From positions 9,949,758 to 10,013,757 of the forward strand of contig JARWKL010000009.1 in assembly GCA_029961685.1 (NCBI GenBank): a stretch of DNA of 64,000 nt, read 5' to 3'. Shown piece after piece: positions 33,107-44,843 of the stretch. Within the stretch, counting starts at the first letter, position 1, and the number at the start of each line of letters is the position of its first letter. Source of the DNA: Aristolochia californica. Its lineage: Eukaryota; Streptophyta; Magnoliopsida; Piperales; Aristolochiaceae. The notes below the pieces were generated by a model that saw only the letters and a list, made by a program, of their open reading frames with translations, had not been told where the DNA came from and ran no database searches. A program made the translations under genes and the position numbers.

Positions 33107-33277
33107 GATGAAGATAGCAAGCCGAGAGCAAGAGTGGATGAAATACAAGCCCCATAAAGATGTTTTTCGAAGGCCACAAATAGGCTGAAACCCTTGCTGT
33201 TGTTGAAAATTTCAGAAACCCTTGCTGAAAATTCCTGATCTACCACCACTAAAGTGACCAGACCAAAGGTCACCTAG

Positions 33278-34055
33278 TGTTATGGACTCAATAACATTGA
33301 GTCATCTACTTTACTTTTATTATTTATGTTGCTTTTAATTTTGAATTTTATTGATTTGCAATAAGACTTAAAGGTAGGGGTAGAATTGGGTTTTATAACC
33401 CTAACCTATGTTGATGTTAATTACCCTATTTAAGGGGTAAGGATGGAGAAATAAACCAAGTTCGGAATTAGCATAAACTAGGTTAATTTAGGTTCTTGCT
33501 AGGCTCCCTATTATAGGGTTCTTGGCGTGAACTCTTTTGGTGGTTTGCTGCATCCATTCAAGAGTCCTTGAGGAGATCGTGGGAGGAAGAGGAAGTGGAA
33601 TCACCCTTCTCTTCCAAACTGCAAGAGCAATCTATCTCTGCCATGAACCAACAACAAGAGGAGGAGGTTTGCGTGAGCCTTATCATCAAAGGAGGAGGCT
33701 TTTGAGTTGCTGGTTGGAGGAGATCTTCAAGAGGTATTTCTGATTACATTTTCCGTGTTTGGAACAGTCTTCTCTGGTTTCTTTTACGTATAAGACAGTA
33801 GATACATGGTTTTAGGGATTTATACCTGTTGACGTGAGTTATAAAATAGGGGTTTCATATGTGAGTGGTTAAACATTCCTTTAACTTGCTGGTTGCGTCT
33901 ATAATTGAGAAAAGGAAACTCCTTTTCAATCCTAACGTAAAAGGAGAAGTAGAAGAGAGTTCTTTTCACAAAAAACTTGTTAAGAAACCCTCAAACAGTG
34001 TTGGATCCTTATTCAACTCGTCAAGTTACCAGATCCATGGCTAGGGACCATAACA
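33278..34055 (+). repeat. 5' LTR of element Q (778 bp)
   Basis: TGTTATGGACTC to GGACCATAACA. Probable TATA in CCCTATTTAAGGGG near 33424. The last 20 bp hold the gag ATG (34036) of MARDHNN. Confidence 0.88.
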
Positions 34056-35503
34056 ACTTGGTATCAGAGTAGGGTAACCCAGAAGAGAGAAGCACCAATG
34101 AATATTTTGAATTGCTTGAAAGAAAAATTGATGTAGTCCTAGAGAGGTTCTCCAAAATTGATATCGATATGGAGACCTTGAAGGGAAGGATGGATAACAT
34201 GGAGACTGGTCTTACTACTGGCTAGAAATTTGCTGCATTGGAGGAGAAGTTCACTCTTAGTTTGGAAACCTTGAAAGGAAGGATGGATAGCATGGAGACT
34301 GGTCTGAGCACTGGCAAGAACCCAATTTCGGGGGACCATTCTCAAATCAGAGGGGGAGATGAGTTTACTAGACATACGAGTTTTTTGGGTCAGCAAGGAC
34401 CCTTCATTCCGGGGGGACACCTCAACCAGGGGGGGAGACAGTGTACCTCTCATTCAAGATCAAAGAGGAGGGGACCTTTCGTATAACAGAGGGGGAGATG
34501 AATTTCCTAGGCGCATGAGTTTCTCGGGACAACAAGGACCCTCATTCCAAGGGGACACTTCTACCAGTGGGAAAGCACTGTTCCGAGGTATACTAAAATG
34601 GAAGTCCCTACTTATAATTGGTCAAAAGACCCTTTGATATGGCTGTATTGATGAAAAAAAAAATTTATCCATCAGCAAGTCCCAGCCTATGACCGAGTCA
34701 GCGTGGTTGTTTTCCACTTACTAGGGGAAGCACAACTTTGGTACCAGCTAGTTGAGGTGGATAGCGACGTGGTAGATTGGGATGAATTTAAGCGACCGTG
34801 CTCTCTCCATATTGGTCCTCCGGCTTGCAGTAACCCTTTGGGAGATTTGGTTTTGTTACGCCAAACTGGGGCCGTGGAGCAATATCAAAAACTGTTCCAG
34901 GAAAAATTAGCACAAGCCAGCAGTATGGTACAAGTGGATCAGCAAGTTTCGTTGCTTACAGTAGGACTGACTGAGGCGTCAAAGCTTGAGGTGGAGCTCT
35001 ATGCACCTGTTAAATTATCCAGCGCTATGAATATAGCTCGTGCTTTAGAACTGTGACAGAAGGCACAACACAGATGACCTCCATGGTCAGGAGAGCAGAG
35101 CGCTCCATCCATGGGGCAAGGGGAGCGCATTCCTCCGAGAAACAACCCGAGTATTACTTTGATAGGGGATCCGAGATCTAGTCATCCTACACCTCCTTAT
35201 ATAAAAAAATTGACAAGTGCTGAGATGGCGGAACGACGGGCTAAGAATCTGTGTTACAACTGTGATGAACCATATCGGGTTGGGCATCAGTGCAAAAGAT
35301 TGTTTTTGATCGATAAGGTTGAAGATGAGGATCTCGAGGTGACAGAGGATTTGATAGAAGAAGAACCACCGGACATCTCCCTACATGCCATTATTGGGCA
35401 GCAATCGGCCACAACTACGCAGCATGGGAGCGGCTCGACAACTTCCACCAGGTCTACCCACTCTTCGAGCTTGAGGACAAGCTCAATCTCCAAGGGGGGG
35501 TAG
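34036..35503 (+). pseudogene. gag: Gag of element Q joined by deletion to the pol C-terminus
   Basis: Starts MARDHNNLVSE in the LTR; a CAG to TAG change right after the PBS stops it. Downstream frames give a coiled-coil unit twice (METLKGRMDNMETGL near 34171 and LETLKGRMDSMETGL near 34263), the capsid region (FHLLGEAQLWYQLV; VEQYQKLFQEKLAQ; 34703-35056), and a zinc knuckle CYNCDEPYRVGHQC (35250-35291). After ISLHAIIGQQSATTTQ, at about 35421, the sequence jumps to the end of pol, read in another frame as WERLDNFHQVYPLFELEDKL. Protease, RT, RNase H and integrase are missing. Confidence 0.85.
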
Positions 35504-35504
35504 A

Positions 35505-35760
35505 TGTTATGGACTCAATAACACTGAGTCATCTACTTTACTTTTATTATTTATGTTGCTTTTAATTTCAAATTTTATTGATTTGTAATAAGACTTAAAG
35601 GTAGGGGTAGAATTGGGTTTTATAACCCTAACCTATGTTGATGTTAATTACCCTATTTAAGGGGCAAGGATGGAGAAATAAACCAAGTTCAGAATTAGCA
35701 TAAATTATGGTAATTTAGGTTCTTTCTAGGCTCCCTATTCTAGGGTTCTTGGCGTGAACA
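35505..35760 (+). repeat. Truncated 3' LTR of element Q (256 bp)
   Basis: TGTTATGGACTCAATAACACTGAG..., matching the 5' LTR until CTTGGCGTGAAC, then an abrupt change to copia G sequence. Confidence 0.88.
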
Positions 35761-35779
35761 GAAAGAGCTGATACCATGA

Positions 35780-37271
35780 CAAACATTTCTAGATGAGTGA
35801 AGCCTGATGAGAACACCCAACATCCACCACTGAAGGCTGACGGAACAGCCAAGACAAAAGCTCCCAGTAGATAATGGAGGAAGAAAACATACCTAAGGCA
35901 ATAGTCGTAGCGGCAGTAGATAATGGAGGAATGGAGGATTCCATTAAGGAATTCATCTTCTGAAATGCAACATAGTCTTCAACAGTGAGAGTTACAATTC
36001 TGGAGTGGGAGTCAGCCTTTTCTTCATGTTTCTCAACATTAACAGAGACTAGGTTAGCCATGGCCTAATCAGGCTTGCCATGAAGTTTCCAAAATGTTTC
36101 CACAAGGTGGTTCTGACCACCACAATAAGTGCAAAATCGAGGCTCAATATGGGAATTATTATGACCTGTTCGACCACCTCTATTTTCTGCCCCCTTCATA
36201 GTTTTACCCCCTCTCATATTTCTGCCCGTCCTTAGTATGAGGATGGTGTACCCCGATTTCCAGAGAACATAGCCGATGGAGCTTCAATAGGAGAAGGAGG
36301 AGATGGATCAGGTATCCATAGTAACGTAGCATTGATGTCATCAAAGGATGGAAGAGCAAAGTTGAGAATTCACAACCTCAAGGTAAGGCTTAATATTTGA
36401 CAAGCAAATAGCTGCTACCAAGGCCTCTCGTTGTCGTTCTTGAACAACAATGTCAGTGGAGTATGGCTGAGCTATTTTCCATTCTTGGAGAAGGCCCCAA
36501 AATCGGGCAAAAAATTTATGAATGTTATCTCCGTGTTTTGTATGCAGCATTGTAAGACATCATATACTATTTGTAATGATACATTACTCGAGTAAAGCTT
36601 AGCACAAGTGTCCCAAATGTCCTTGGTTGTTTCTAAGTGGACCACATTATTGGCTAGATGCTCTTCAATGCTATTGATGAGCTAGTTAATTACCATGTTA
36701 TCATTTTTAACTATTGAATTTATGGAAAAAATAAATACTTCATCGACTTCATTGACTTATTATAATGAGAGTACATGAACCTTTATTTATAATAGAGGAA
36801 GGTAGTAGAGTCCAATTACAATAAAACTACCTTTGTCCCAATTACACCCAAACTCTAACACTTAAAGATAAGTCCTAGCATAATTAAATAACTCAAACTA
36901 GAACTCTTCTAGGATGTGACCATAAGATAATGATGCCATTGTGAGTCCTTCTTGATCTTCCAACTTATTTGATGAGGATGACAACTTGTGGTAATCATGG
37001 TGGTCCTACTTCTTATGGGCTTTGGCGCATTTTATGGGCCTTCCTTGGTCATGTGGGCTGGAGCTCATCTTCCAACATTAACCCACTTGTGCTAGGCTTC
37101 ATCTTCTTCATCAATCCGAGGAGGGATTTTGATAACATGACTTAGAAGGTCACGGGTAATGAGAACCCTCCGTACCGATTGTGACCAACTAAGGTAATTG
37201 GAGAGATCTCTTAGTGGAATCATAGTAATGTTGAGTAAGTCACTCTTATTACTGGTGTGTCCACTCTCCAT
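35780..37271 (-). pseudogene. gag: Gag of copia G (split, with stops)
   Basis: ATG at 37271 (MESGHTSNKSDLLNITMIPL), then LRDLSNYLSWSQSVRRVLIT, PPRIDEEDE, and after the solo LTR VKNDNMVIN, HLETTKDIWDTCAKLYSS, FWGLLQEWKIAQPYSTD and NIKPYLEV. A zinc knuckle CTYCGGQNHLVETF near 36140 has Phe where the last Cys is expected. Gag packages the RNA; this copy has stops after DEEDEA and near 36670. The sequence below 35900 (ALGMFSSS...) is not recognisable protease. Confidence 0.8.
36712..37077 (-). repeat. Solo LTR (T) with intact target duplication
   Basis: 366 bp, flanked by TTAAC on both sides (36707-36711; 37078-37082), with gag of copia G continuing on either side. It belongs to the LTR family of element H (57064-59821): minus strand TGTTGGAAGATG, ending in TTCAATA. 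A single LTR with a TSD is the product of recombination between two LTRs of one element. Confidence 0.92.
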
Positions 37272-38167
37272 GATGAGACAAGGTAAATGTGGAGATCAAG
37301 GGCAGGGGCCTTCTTCAAATAACAATTACTCAATGTAATTTGAAGAACCCGTGGACCAAATTAGTCACCAACAATAGAGGGTAAAGGAGAACAAAATTTC
37401 TTCACGAGTGTCAGCACCAAATTATCAACAAATTTGTGCTTTTGGCAAGTGAAAATAAGATCCAGCCATCACTCAATTCCTCTTATATTCTTAAAGGAAA
37501 AAAAACAAAGAGGAGAAGGTAGATGCAACCACTTAGGCCTTAATCCAAACTCCAACACAAACCGAGAGCAAAAAAATATTTCGAGAAAACTTAGAGGCAA
37601 ATCAAGACACTCAGAAGGAAATTTATTTTCAGCTCAAGGGAATACTTCAACGTAAAAAAAAGGCAATTGTTTAAGTTCAAGAGCAAAAAAAATAATAGGG
37701 ATAAGTGAGTGCTGGAATTTCATCAAACATATAACGGGCATCCAACAATATAACACAATCCCACGAGCAACATCAAGTGGGAGAATTTACAGTAACATGT
37801 GCTGGAATTCCACCTCAAATGAAATTGATCCAAGTTACATAAAGGTAACTGAATCTCAATCATCATTCTTGATAAGACACAAGTAGAAATTGATCTTGAT
37901 CAAGCTTTTAATTGATTTACAAGAAGATAAAGATTATAACATCATTTTAGTCAAAAAAATAAATCTTCACAATATATGAAGATTATCTTGACTTGATGTG
38001 ATTCAAAGTTCAAGAAGAAGAAAAAAAAATGTAAAGGAGGAGTATGTAAATAAGATGAAAAAAATGTAAAGAAGAAGAGAATTAACTTATCTCTTCATGG
38101 CTGAACTCCTTCTTTTAGCAACTTCTTGGACAGATTTCATAACTTCATCAAGTGAAATCCTAAACTT
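37272..38167 (-). other. Leader of copia G
   Basis: About 0.9 kb between the primer-binding site and the gag ATG. AT-rich, with A-runs and no ORF worth reporting. Confidence 0.6.
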
Positions 38168-38182
38168 CTTGCTCTGATACCA
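38168..38182 (-). promoter_or_regulatory. Primer-binding site of copia G
   Basis: Minus strand TGGTATCAGAGCAAG, directly after the LTR end; full match to the first 12 bases of the initiator-Met complement. Confidence 0.82.
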
Positions 38183-38571
38183 TGTAGAATTTAGGATCCC
38201 ATGAGAAGAACTTTAGATCAACAAGGAATAATAAGAAGAAGAGAGAAAGAAGAGGAGAAGAAGAAGAACATAGAAGGTGAGAGTTTGGATTAAGGGAAGA
38301 AGGGTTTGTGTCAAATAAGAAAGAGGAGGGTTGGACGAATTTGTGGAAAGAGAGGAGAGGGCTTCAATTCTCTACCTCTTAGCCAATGCCTTTATTTATA
38401 GTTTTACAATGCCCTTAGGGCTACAACTTGATAAAACAAAAGAAAAAAAGGAACACATATTTACACTTCTATGCCATCTTTATGGAAAGTACCATATTTT
38501 ACACATATGCCACTCCTTCGACGTGTGGGCTTCTTGTCTTATGCTTGTGGGCTTGAGTCCATCTTTCAACA
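38183..38571 (-). repeat. 5' LTR of copia G (389 bp)
   Basis: Minus strand TGTTGAAAGATGG to AAATTCTACA. TATA-like TTTATTTATAG near 38390. Purine-rich GAAGAAGAG stretch (38220-38340) near the PBS end. Confidence 0.8.
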
Positions 38572-39249
38572 CTAACCTAGTAGTAGATTGCAATGAGTAA
38601 AAAACTAGTAGGCCTCCTATTGATTAAGCGAGACAATCATGAAATAAAATTACAGAAGAACACTAGATACTTAAAACATAAATTGAACGATGAAAAAAAA
38701 TCAGATCTCACAGTTGTATTGATTCTGATGGCTTCAGTTGCCTTTGACCAAGTCTGAAAGTTTAGTCACGCGGGGCCATGAAGAAAACTAAGGGAAAACT
38801 AGAGAAAAGAGGATGAAAATATGGAGAAGAGACCAAGAGGGGGTCCTCCCAAACTCTCCTTGTGCCTCCTTTTTATTCCCCTTCTTTCTCCCAATTTAGG
38901 GTTTTTCTTTTCGTGCATCCGGTCTGGGTCACAGTGCACGTGCCGCAACTTAAATTGAGGTTTCATCCAGTATCTCTAAAAATTCAAAACATAAAAGTTT
39001 TAGAACGTTTTCTTGAAGTTCCATAGCATCTTGAATCATCTCCATCAGATCTCGGATGAGAGATTTATTCCCAGATTACGAAGCAATGTCAAAACTGTCA
39101 GAAATCGCCCAATTAACTTCGTTTTGCACTTAACCCCTCCATTTGCATCCTAAATCAAAATATGAGAATAATGAGTATATTTATGCACCAAATAATTATA
39201 AAATCCTAAACATTAAGGGATAAAAATATGACATTTTGCATTCTCATCA
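38572..39249 (-). repeat. Partial gypsy-type LTR (R)
   Basis: Minus strand begins TGATGAGAATGCAAAATGTC at 39249, a form common for Athila/Tat-group LTRs, and runs 678 bp to the G insertion. It contains AATAAAAAGG (near 38870) as a possible TATA box. Copia F coding resumes directly at 39250, so R was inserted in F. Its other end is missing. Confidence 0.62.
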
Positions 39250-39900
39250 AGTACTTCTTTTTCTAGTCACTTTAGGTAATCTATGGAGCAGTCGCCTTCT
39301 ACAGTGCAAGAGCAAGCCAACATGGCCAATGTGCCTTATGCTTCTGCTATTGGCAGTTTCATTTATGTCATGGTGTGTACTAGACAAGACATAGCTCATG
39401 CAGTGGGAGTTGTGAGTAGATATATGAGTAATCCGGGTAAACAACATTGGGAAGAAGTGAAGTGGATTATTAGGTATTTGAGAGGCACTGCAGACTCAAC
39501 GTTATGTTTCAAAAAATCAGACATGGGATTATAGGGTTATATATATGCTGACATGGCTGGAGACATTGATGGCAGGAAAGAGTACCACTGGATATGTATA
39601 CACATTGGGTGGTACAACAGTTAGTTGGATTTCTAAGTTGCAGAAAATAGTTGCTCTTGCCACTACTAAGGCAAAATATGTTGTCGTGACTGAAGCCTAC
39701 AAAGAGATGGTATGGTTCCAGTCTTTCTGGGAAGTATTAGGTCTCAAGCATGGAAAGAATGTGTTGTATTGTGATAGTCAGAGTACTATTCATTTAGCAA
39801 AGAATCTTGTTTATCATGCCAGAACAAAGCACATCTAGGTGCATTATCACTTCATCAGATCAGCTCTGGAGGATGAAGTCTAAGCACTTGAGAAGATTCA
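39250..39900 (+). pseudogene. pol: RT end and RNase H of Tnt1-like copia F
   Basis: SMEQSPSTVQEQANM, VPYASAIGSFIYVMVCTRQD and HWEEVKWIIRYLRGTADSTL are the end of RT; ADMAGDIDGRKSTTGYVYTL, TKAKYVVVTEAYKEMVW and LYCDSQSTIHLAKNLVYHAR are RNase H of the Tnt1 (Tork) type. Stops at 39277, 39532 and 39835. The purine-rich CTCCAAGTGGGAGA at 40041-40054 is the polypurine tract. Confidence 0.88.
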
Positions 39901-40054
39901 AGGGAGTCAGAATCTGGTTATTATGTTGACAAAGAGTGTTACGATCGAGAAACTAAAGTTGTGTTCAACTTCAGTTGGACTTCTCTATGAGGATTGAGAA
40001 GTTGTTGTCGATGCAGATGAGATATTGATGATTTATTAGTCTCCAAGTGGGAGA

Positions 40055-40120
40055 TTGTTAAGAGTTGGAACCTATATCGACTATTGTTTCATTAAGGACA
40101 ATCTGGGAATTTTACTCTTG
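40055..40120 (+). repeat. 3' LTR of copia F, part 1
   Basis: Starts TGTTAAGAGTTGG after the purine tract; cut by element C at TCTTG. Confidence 0.85.
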
Positions 40121-40496
40121 TGTTATGGACTCCATAGCATCAAGAGTGGCGAACCAGAGAAGAGAAGAGATGGAGTAAACTTGTATTTCAGTACCTTAGG
40201 GGTTTAATTGTAATTTGAAGTTCCATAAGGGTCTAATTGTAATTATAGAACCTTTAATGTTTTCCCTGATCTATTTAGGGTGTCAAATGATTGAATGGAA
40301 GCAAGCTTTAATCAATTAGTCTAATTGAGATCAGGTACTCTCTCTAAAGAGGCCTAAGGTTGGAGCTCCTTCAAAGGCTCACGTCCCTTCATCATTGGGC
40401 GTTCCAAGAACCCCAAATCCTTCCCTTCTTCGTCATTCAATCTGGAAGCTAGAGGAGTTCACCGGTTGACTTGATCCATGGCTAGAGAGCCTAACA
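40121..40496 (+). repeat. 5' LTR of element C (376 bp)
   Basis: TGTTATGGACTCC to GAGCCTAACA; possible TATA in GATCTATTTAGGG near 40268. The gag ATG at 40478 lies in its last 19 bases. PBS TGGTATCAGA starts at 40500. Confidence 0.93.
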
Positions 40497-43400
40497 TCGT
40501 GGTATCAGATAGAACCACCCTTGGTGATTCCTCTTCCCCTACAGAAATTCAAAATTTTGTGGAAGAGAACCATGCTGATCTACAATCTCAAATCAATGGC
40601 CTGGAGGGCAAATTCCAGATGTTGTTGTCCCGCATGGAGGAGGGATTTACCCAGCTTTTCGTTCAGATGGCATCCTCCTCACACCCAACAGATCATCTCA
40701 ACCCTCATCCAACGCCTCCACCTCCTCCCCTGCGACAAACACCTCCACCTCGTGGGGGCCTAAATCCAGCACCCCCTACCGTGCCAAGGTACACAAAGCT
40801 TGATTTTCCAACGTATGATGGGTCCTCCAACCCTTTAATGTGGTTACACAGGTGTGATCATTTCTTTTCCAATCAAGAAACTCTTCCCGAAGGCAAGGTT
40901 CAATTAGCTGCCTTCCACATGCTCGATGAAGCGCTTATGTGGTTTCATCAATTCAAAAACGAGTTTGTGGTATATGATTGGGAATTTTTCAAAGAAAATT
41001 GCATGCTACAGTTTGGTCCTCCGCTTCGCAGCAACCCAGTTGGGGATTTGGTCAATCTAAAACAGCTTGGAACTATAGAACAATATCAGAAATTGTTCCA
41101 AGAAAAACTTGCTCGTGCAATTCATTTGGTGCGGCCTGAACTTTATGTCAATTTGTTCACGGCTGGCCTGGTAGAACCCCTTCGCCTAGAAGTGGAATTG
41201 GAAGTCCCCCACCTCCCTAGCCCACGCCATGAATTTGGCAAGAGCATTGGACACCAAACAATGCCTCTTCCGAGAGTCATTAACCAAACGTCCCCCTTGG
41301 CCACCTCGCCCACAGCCCCATGGTCCTTATTCCACTAACCCAAGGCCTCAACCCAAAAACCCCTCTCCACCACCACTGGGATTTATCAAACGTCTCACAA
41401 AAACAGAAATTTTTCAAAGAAGGGCTCAGGGCCTATGTTTCAATTGTGATGAAAAATTCGTCAAGGGCCATCAATACAAAAGCCTCTTTTGGGTAGAAAT
41501 AGAAGACCCCTCAGAGGATGACTTCCAAGAGGATATGGACCAAACCGAGGAGGAAACACCAGAAATCTCCCTCCATGCCATGACAGGCCTGCATAGCACA
41601 AATACCATATAGGTCCACGCCACCATGAACCATCATATTCTGCTAGCACTCGTGGACTCAGGCAGCACACATAATTTTATAAGCAGCCAAGCACAACAGT
41701 TGGGGTTATCACTACAGAAGAAATCAGGAATATCAGTCTCAGTGGCTAATGGTGACAAGGTCACCACTGTGGGTTTCGGTTCAGCAGTGCCCTTTACTAT
41801 TGAGGGTCACTCCTTTGTAGCAGATTTTTTGGTCATACCGCTGGCTGGGTTTGACCTCATATTGGGCATTAAATGGCTGCAGCGATTGGGTCCAATCTTA
41901 TGGGATTTCCAATCCCTTACCATGAGTTTTAAACAGGACACCCATCCGATTACCCTCCAGGGCACTAGCGCCCAGCGGCCATGTAGCCTCCAAACACTTT
42001 TTGTGGGTCCTTCAAAAGGGGATAACTTAGCTTCATTGTTGGCAGAATATGCTGATTTATTTTAGGAACCTGCCGACCTTCCGCCTATACAAGCATGTGA
42101 TCACAGAATTCGTTTGAAGAAGGGCACTGAACCAGTGGTAGTGCGTCCCTACCACTATCCCCATGTGCAAAAAGATGAGATAGAAAGGCAATGTCAACAA
42201 ATGCTCCAATAAGGTATTATTAAGCCTAGTCATTCTACTTTTTCGTCCCCAGTATCGCTGGTAAAAAAATAAGATAAATCTTGGCTCTTTTGTGTGGATT
42301 ACCGTGAACTCAATGCTCACACCATCAAAGATAAATTTCCAATTCCGGTGGTCGATGAATTATTTGATGAGCTACACGGCTCTCAATTATTTACAAAGTT
42401 GGACTTGAAATCTGGCTACCATCAGATTCGGGTATATTCGGAGGATGTCGAAAAAACTGCCTTCCGCACCCACCATGGTCACTACGAGTTCTTGGTGATG
42501 CCATTTGGGCTATCCAATGCCCCGTCCACCTTTCAAGCGCTTATGAACTAGGTATTATGCCCTTTCTTACGGAAGCATGTCTTAGTTTTTTTTTACGATA
42601 TACTGGTCTATAGCAAAACTTGGGAAGCACATTTGCACCAATTGAGACAGGTTTTCACAATTCTCTGAGCACACCATTTATTTCTCAATCGTGCCAAATG
42701 TGACTTTGCCACATCCGAAGTAGCTTTTTTGGGGCATGTGATCTCTGCCTCTGGGGTGAAACCAGACTTCAGCAAGATACAATCGGTGATGGAATGGCCC
42801 ACACCTCACTCCGTTACAGCTTTGAAAGGGTTCCTTGGTATCGCAGGGTATTATGAAAATTTATCAAAGAATATGGTCACCTAGCAGCACCATTGCACAA
42901 TTTACTAAAGAGGCATGCCTTTCAGTGGTCTCAGTTGGCAGACTCCTCGTTTAACAACTTAAAACAGGCATTAGTGTCAGCACCAGTTCTCCAATTGCCC
43001 AACTTTGACAAAAATTTCATCATAGAATACGATGCATCCGGGGGAGGGATAGGTGCCGTCTTGCAGCAACAGGGACACCCCATTGCCTACTTCAATCGCC
43101 GTCTCGCTCCTCACCATCACAAGTTAGCCACTTATGAAAGGGAACTCATTGGTTTGGCCAAAGCCGTGCAGCATTGGAGACCGCATCTGTGGGGCAGACC
43201 TTTTGTGATCCGGACAAACCACAGTAGCCTCAAATACTTATTGGCGCAGCGCCTTACTACATCCCCACAACAACATTGGCTCAGCAAATTAATGGGATTC
43301 AATTTTCAAGTGGAATACAAACCGGGTAATCTCAACAGGGCAGTAGACGCCTTGTCCCGCAGAGAACTAGGGGATTCAAACTTGCACGTACTGAGCCACC

Positions 43401-44833
43401 CCAGGTCCCCTTTGCTGGACACAATCCGTCAGGATACTAGCCATCATCTAGATCTACTTGCATTACAAGCTCAAATCGAAAACCATTCCAAGGACAATAA
43501 TTGGACACTACAGGACGATCTCATTCTGTATAAAGGACGCATATATCTTCATCCTTCGTCGGTACTCCTTCCTGCCATTATTGCCTCCTTTCATGATAGT
43601 ACACATGAGGGCTAGCAGAAGACATACTTCCGCCTTAGTCGTGAGTTTTATTGGAGAGGTACGAAGTGGGTCATTGCTGATTATGTTGCAGCGTGCCAGG
43701 TCTGTCAGAGGAATAAGTCTGAATCCTTACAACCAACTGGCTTGCTCCAGCCACTTCAACTTCCTTCACAGGTATGGGTAGATCTCTCAATGGATTTTAT
43801 CAATGGTCTTCCTCCTTATGCAGGGAAATCTACTATTCTTGTTGTGGTAGACCGGTTCTCGAAATATGCCCACTTTATGGCCCTCAGCCATCCGTATACA
43901 GCAACACAAGTCGCTCAGCTCTTCATGGATAATATTGTCCACCTCCATGGCCTTCTGGAGACCATCACCAGCGACCGTGATGATATCTTCACTAGTAAAT
44001 TCTGGGGGGAACTATTTAAGCTCCATGGCTCCAAGTTAGCCTTTTCTTCAGTATACCACCCTCAAACAGACGGCCAGACAAAGGTGGTTATCCACACATT
44101 GGCGATGTATTTGCGGTTCTTTGTGGGGGACACGCCCCGACAGTGGGTTCGTTGGTTAGCATGGGCAGAGTATTGTTATAATACCTCATACCACACCGCA
44201 CTGGGTACTACCCCTTTTCGAGTTTTTTATGGACGCGAACCTCCGTGCCTACTTTCTTATGAACCAGGGTCTTCTCGGGTAGCGGCATTGGACCAAGCAT
44301 TAGCCGACAGAGATGCAATTCTTGCTCAAGTCCGATTTCAGTTACAACGTTCACAAGCCACAATGAAGCATACTTATGACAAAGGACATCGTCCCCTTTC
44401 CTTTGCACATGGAGAATTTGTTTGGCTCAAACTTCAGCCATACCATCAACTATCTCTTGCAGCCATCAAACGCCATAAGCTCTCTCCAAAATTTTATGGG
44501 CCATTCCAGGTCCTGTACCGTATTGGCACGGTGGTGTATCATTTGAAACTACCACCAGACGCCAAGCTTCATGACGTCTTCCACGTCTCCCTTCTCAAGC
44601 CGTTCAAGGGAGACTCACCACTGCTGCATACCCCTCTGCCTCCGCTCAAAGATGGCAGGTCCATGCCCATGCCCATGCCCACACAGATCCTTCAAGCAAG
44701 GCGAGTTAACAACGCTTGGGAAGTGCTCGTTCGGTGGACTGACGAGGAATTGATAGAAGCCTCTTGGGAGACACTCGAGTCCTTCCAGACTCTATTCTCC
44801 ACTTTCGATCTTGAGGAAAAGCTCTTTCTTTAG
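40478..44833 (+). pseudogene. gag-pol: Gag-Pol of element C (multiple stops and frameshifts)
   Basis: Gag: MAREPNIVVSDRTTL (crossing the PBS), coiled coil, Pro-rich linker, capsid region, frameshift near 41210, zinc knuckle CFNCDEKFVKGHQY with Tyr in place of the last Cys (41438-41478). A TAG at 41611 precedes protease (DSGSTHNFIS, 41656-41690; GFDLILGIKWL). RT 42110-42850 has TAG or TAA at 42063, 42211 and 42271, further stops near 42550 and 42668, and FFYD instead of FFDD (42588-42600). RNase H is intact (42893-43340). Integrase 43560-44500 has a TAG at 43614 and SDRDDIF; the chromodomain-like tail is at 44690-44830. Confidence 0.9.
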
Positions 44834-44843
44834 GAGGGGGTGA

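Larger units (their letters stand above)
21296..33277 (-). mobile_element. Ty1/copia element L, split by N and P
   Basis: Minus-strand copia in three parts: 32567-33277 (leader, gag N-part), 26175-26213 (gag) and 21296-23771 (gag zinc fingers, protease, integrase, RT). The gag reading DACLSEFLREEQRIATQAG is continuous when N (TSD GCAAT) and P (TSD GCATC) are removed. RT is cut on the left by the K LTR, and the 5' leader is cut on the right by element Q at 33278. No LTR of L is present. Confidence 0.86.
33278..35760 (+). mobile_element. Ty3/gypsy element Q, internally deleted, 3' LTR truncated
   Basis: 5' LTR 33278-34055, PBS at 34059 (TGGTATCAGAG), gag, an internal deletion, chromodomain-like C-terminal codons, purine run AAGGGGGGG and 3' LTR 35505-35760, cut off about one third of the way. 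The sequence belongs to the family of P. It is inserted in the leader of copia L (flank CCTAG); on the right it abuts copia G with no target duplication, so the right end was lost in a later deletion. Confidence 0.87.
35761..38571 (-). mobile_element. Ty1/copia element G, 5' half, with a solo LTR inside gag
   Basis: Minus strand: 5' LTR (38571-38183), PBS, about 0.9 kb leader, gag (37271 to about 35900). Gag is split by solo LTR T with TSD TTAAC. The pol half is missing because G is cut at 35761 by the junction with Q. It is inserted in the LTR at 38572-39249 (flank CTAAC). Its Gag resembles that of copia I (61483-62125). Confidence 0.8.
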
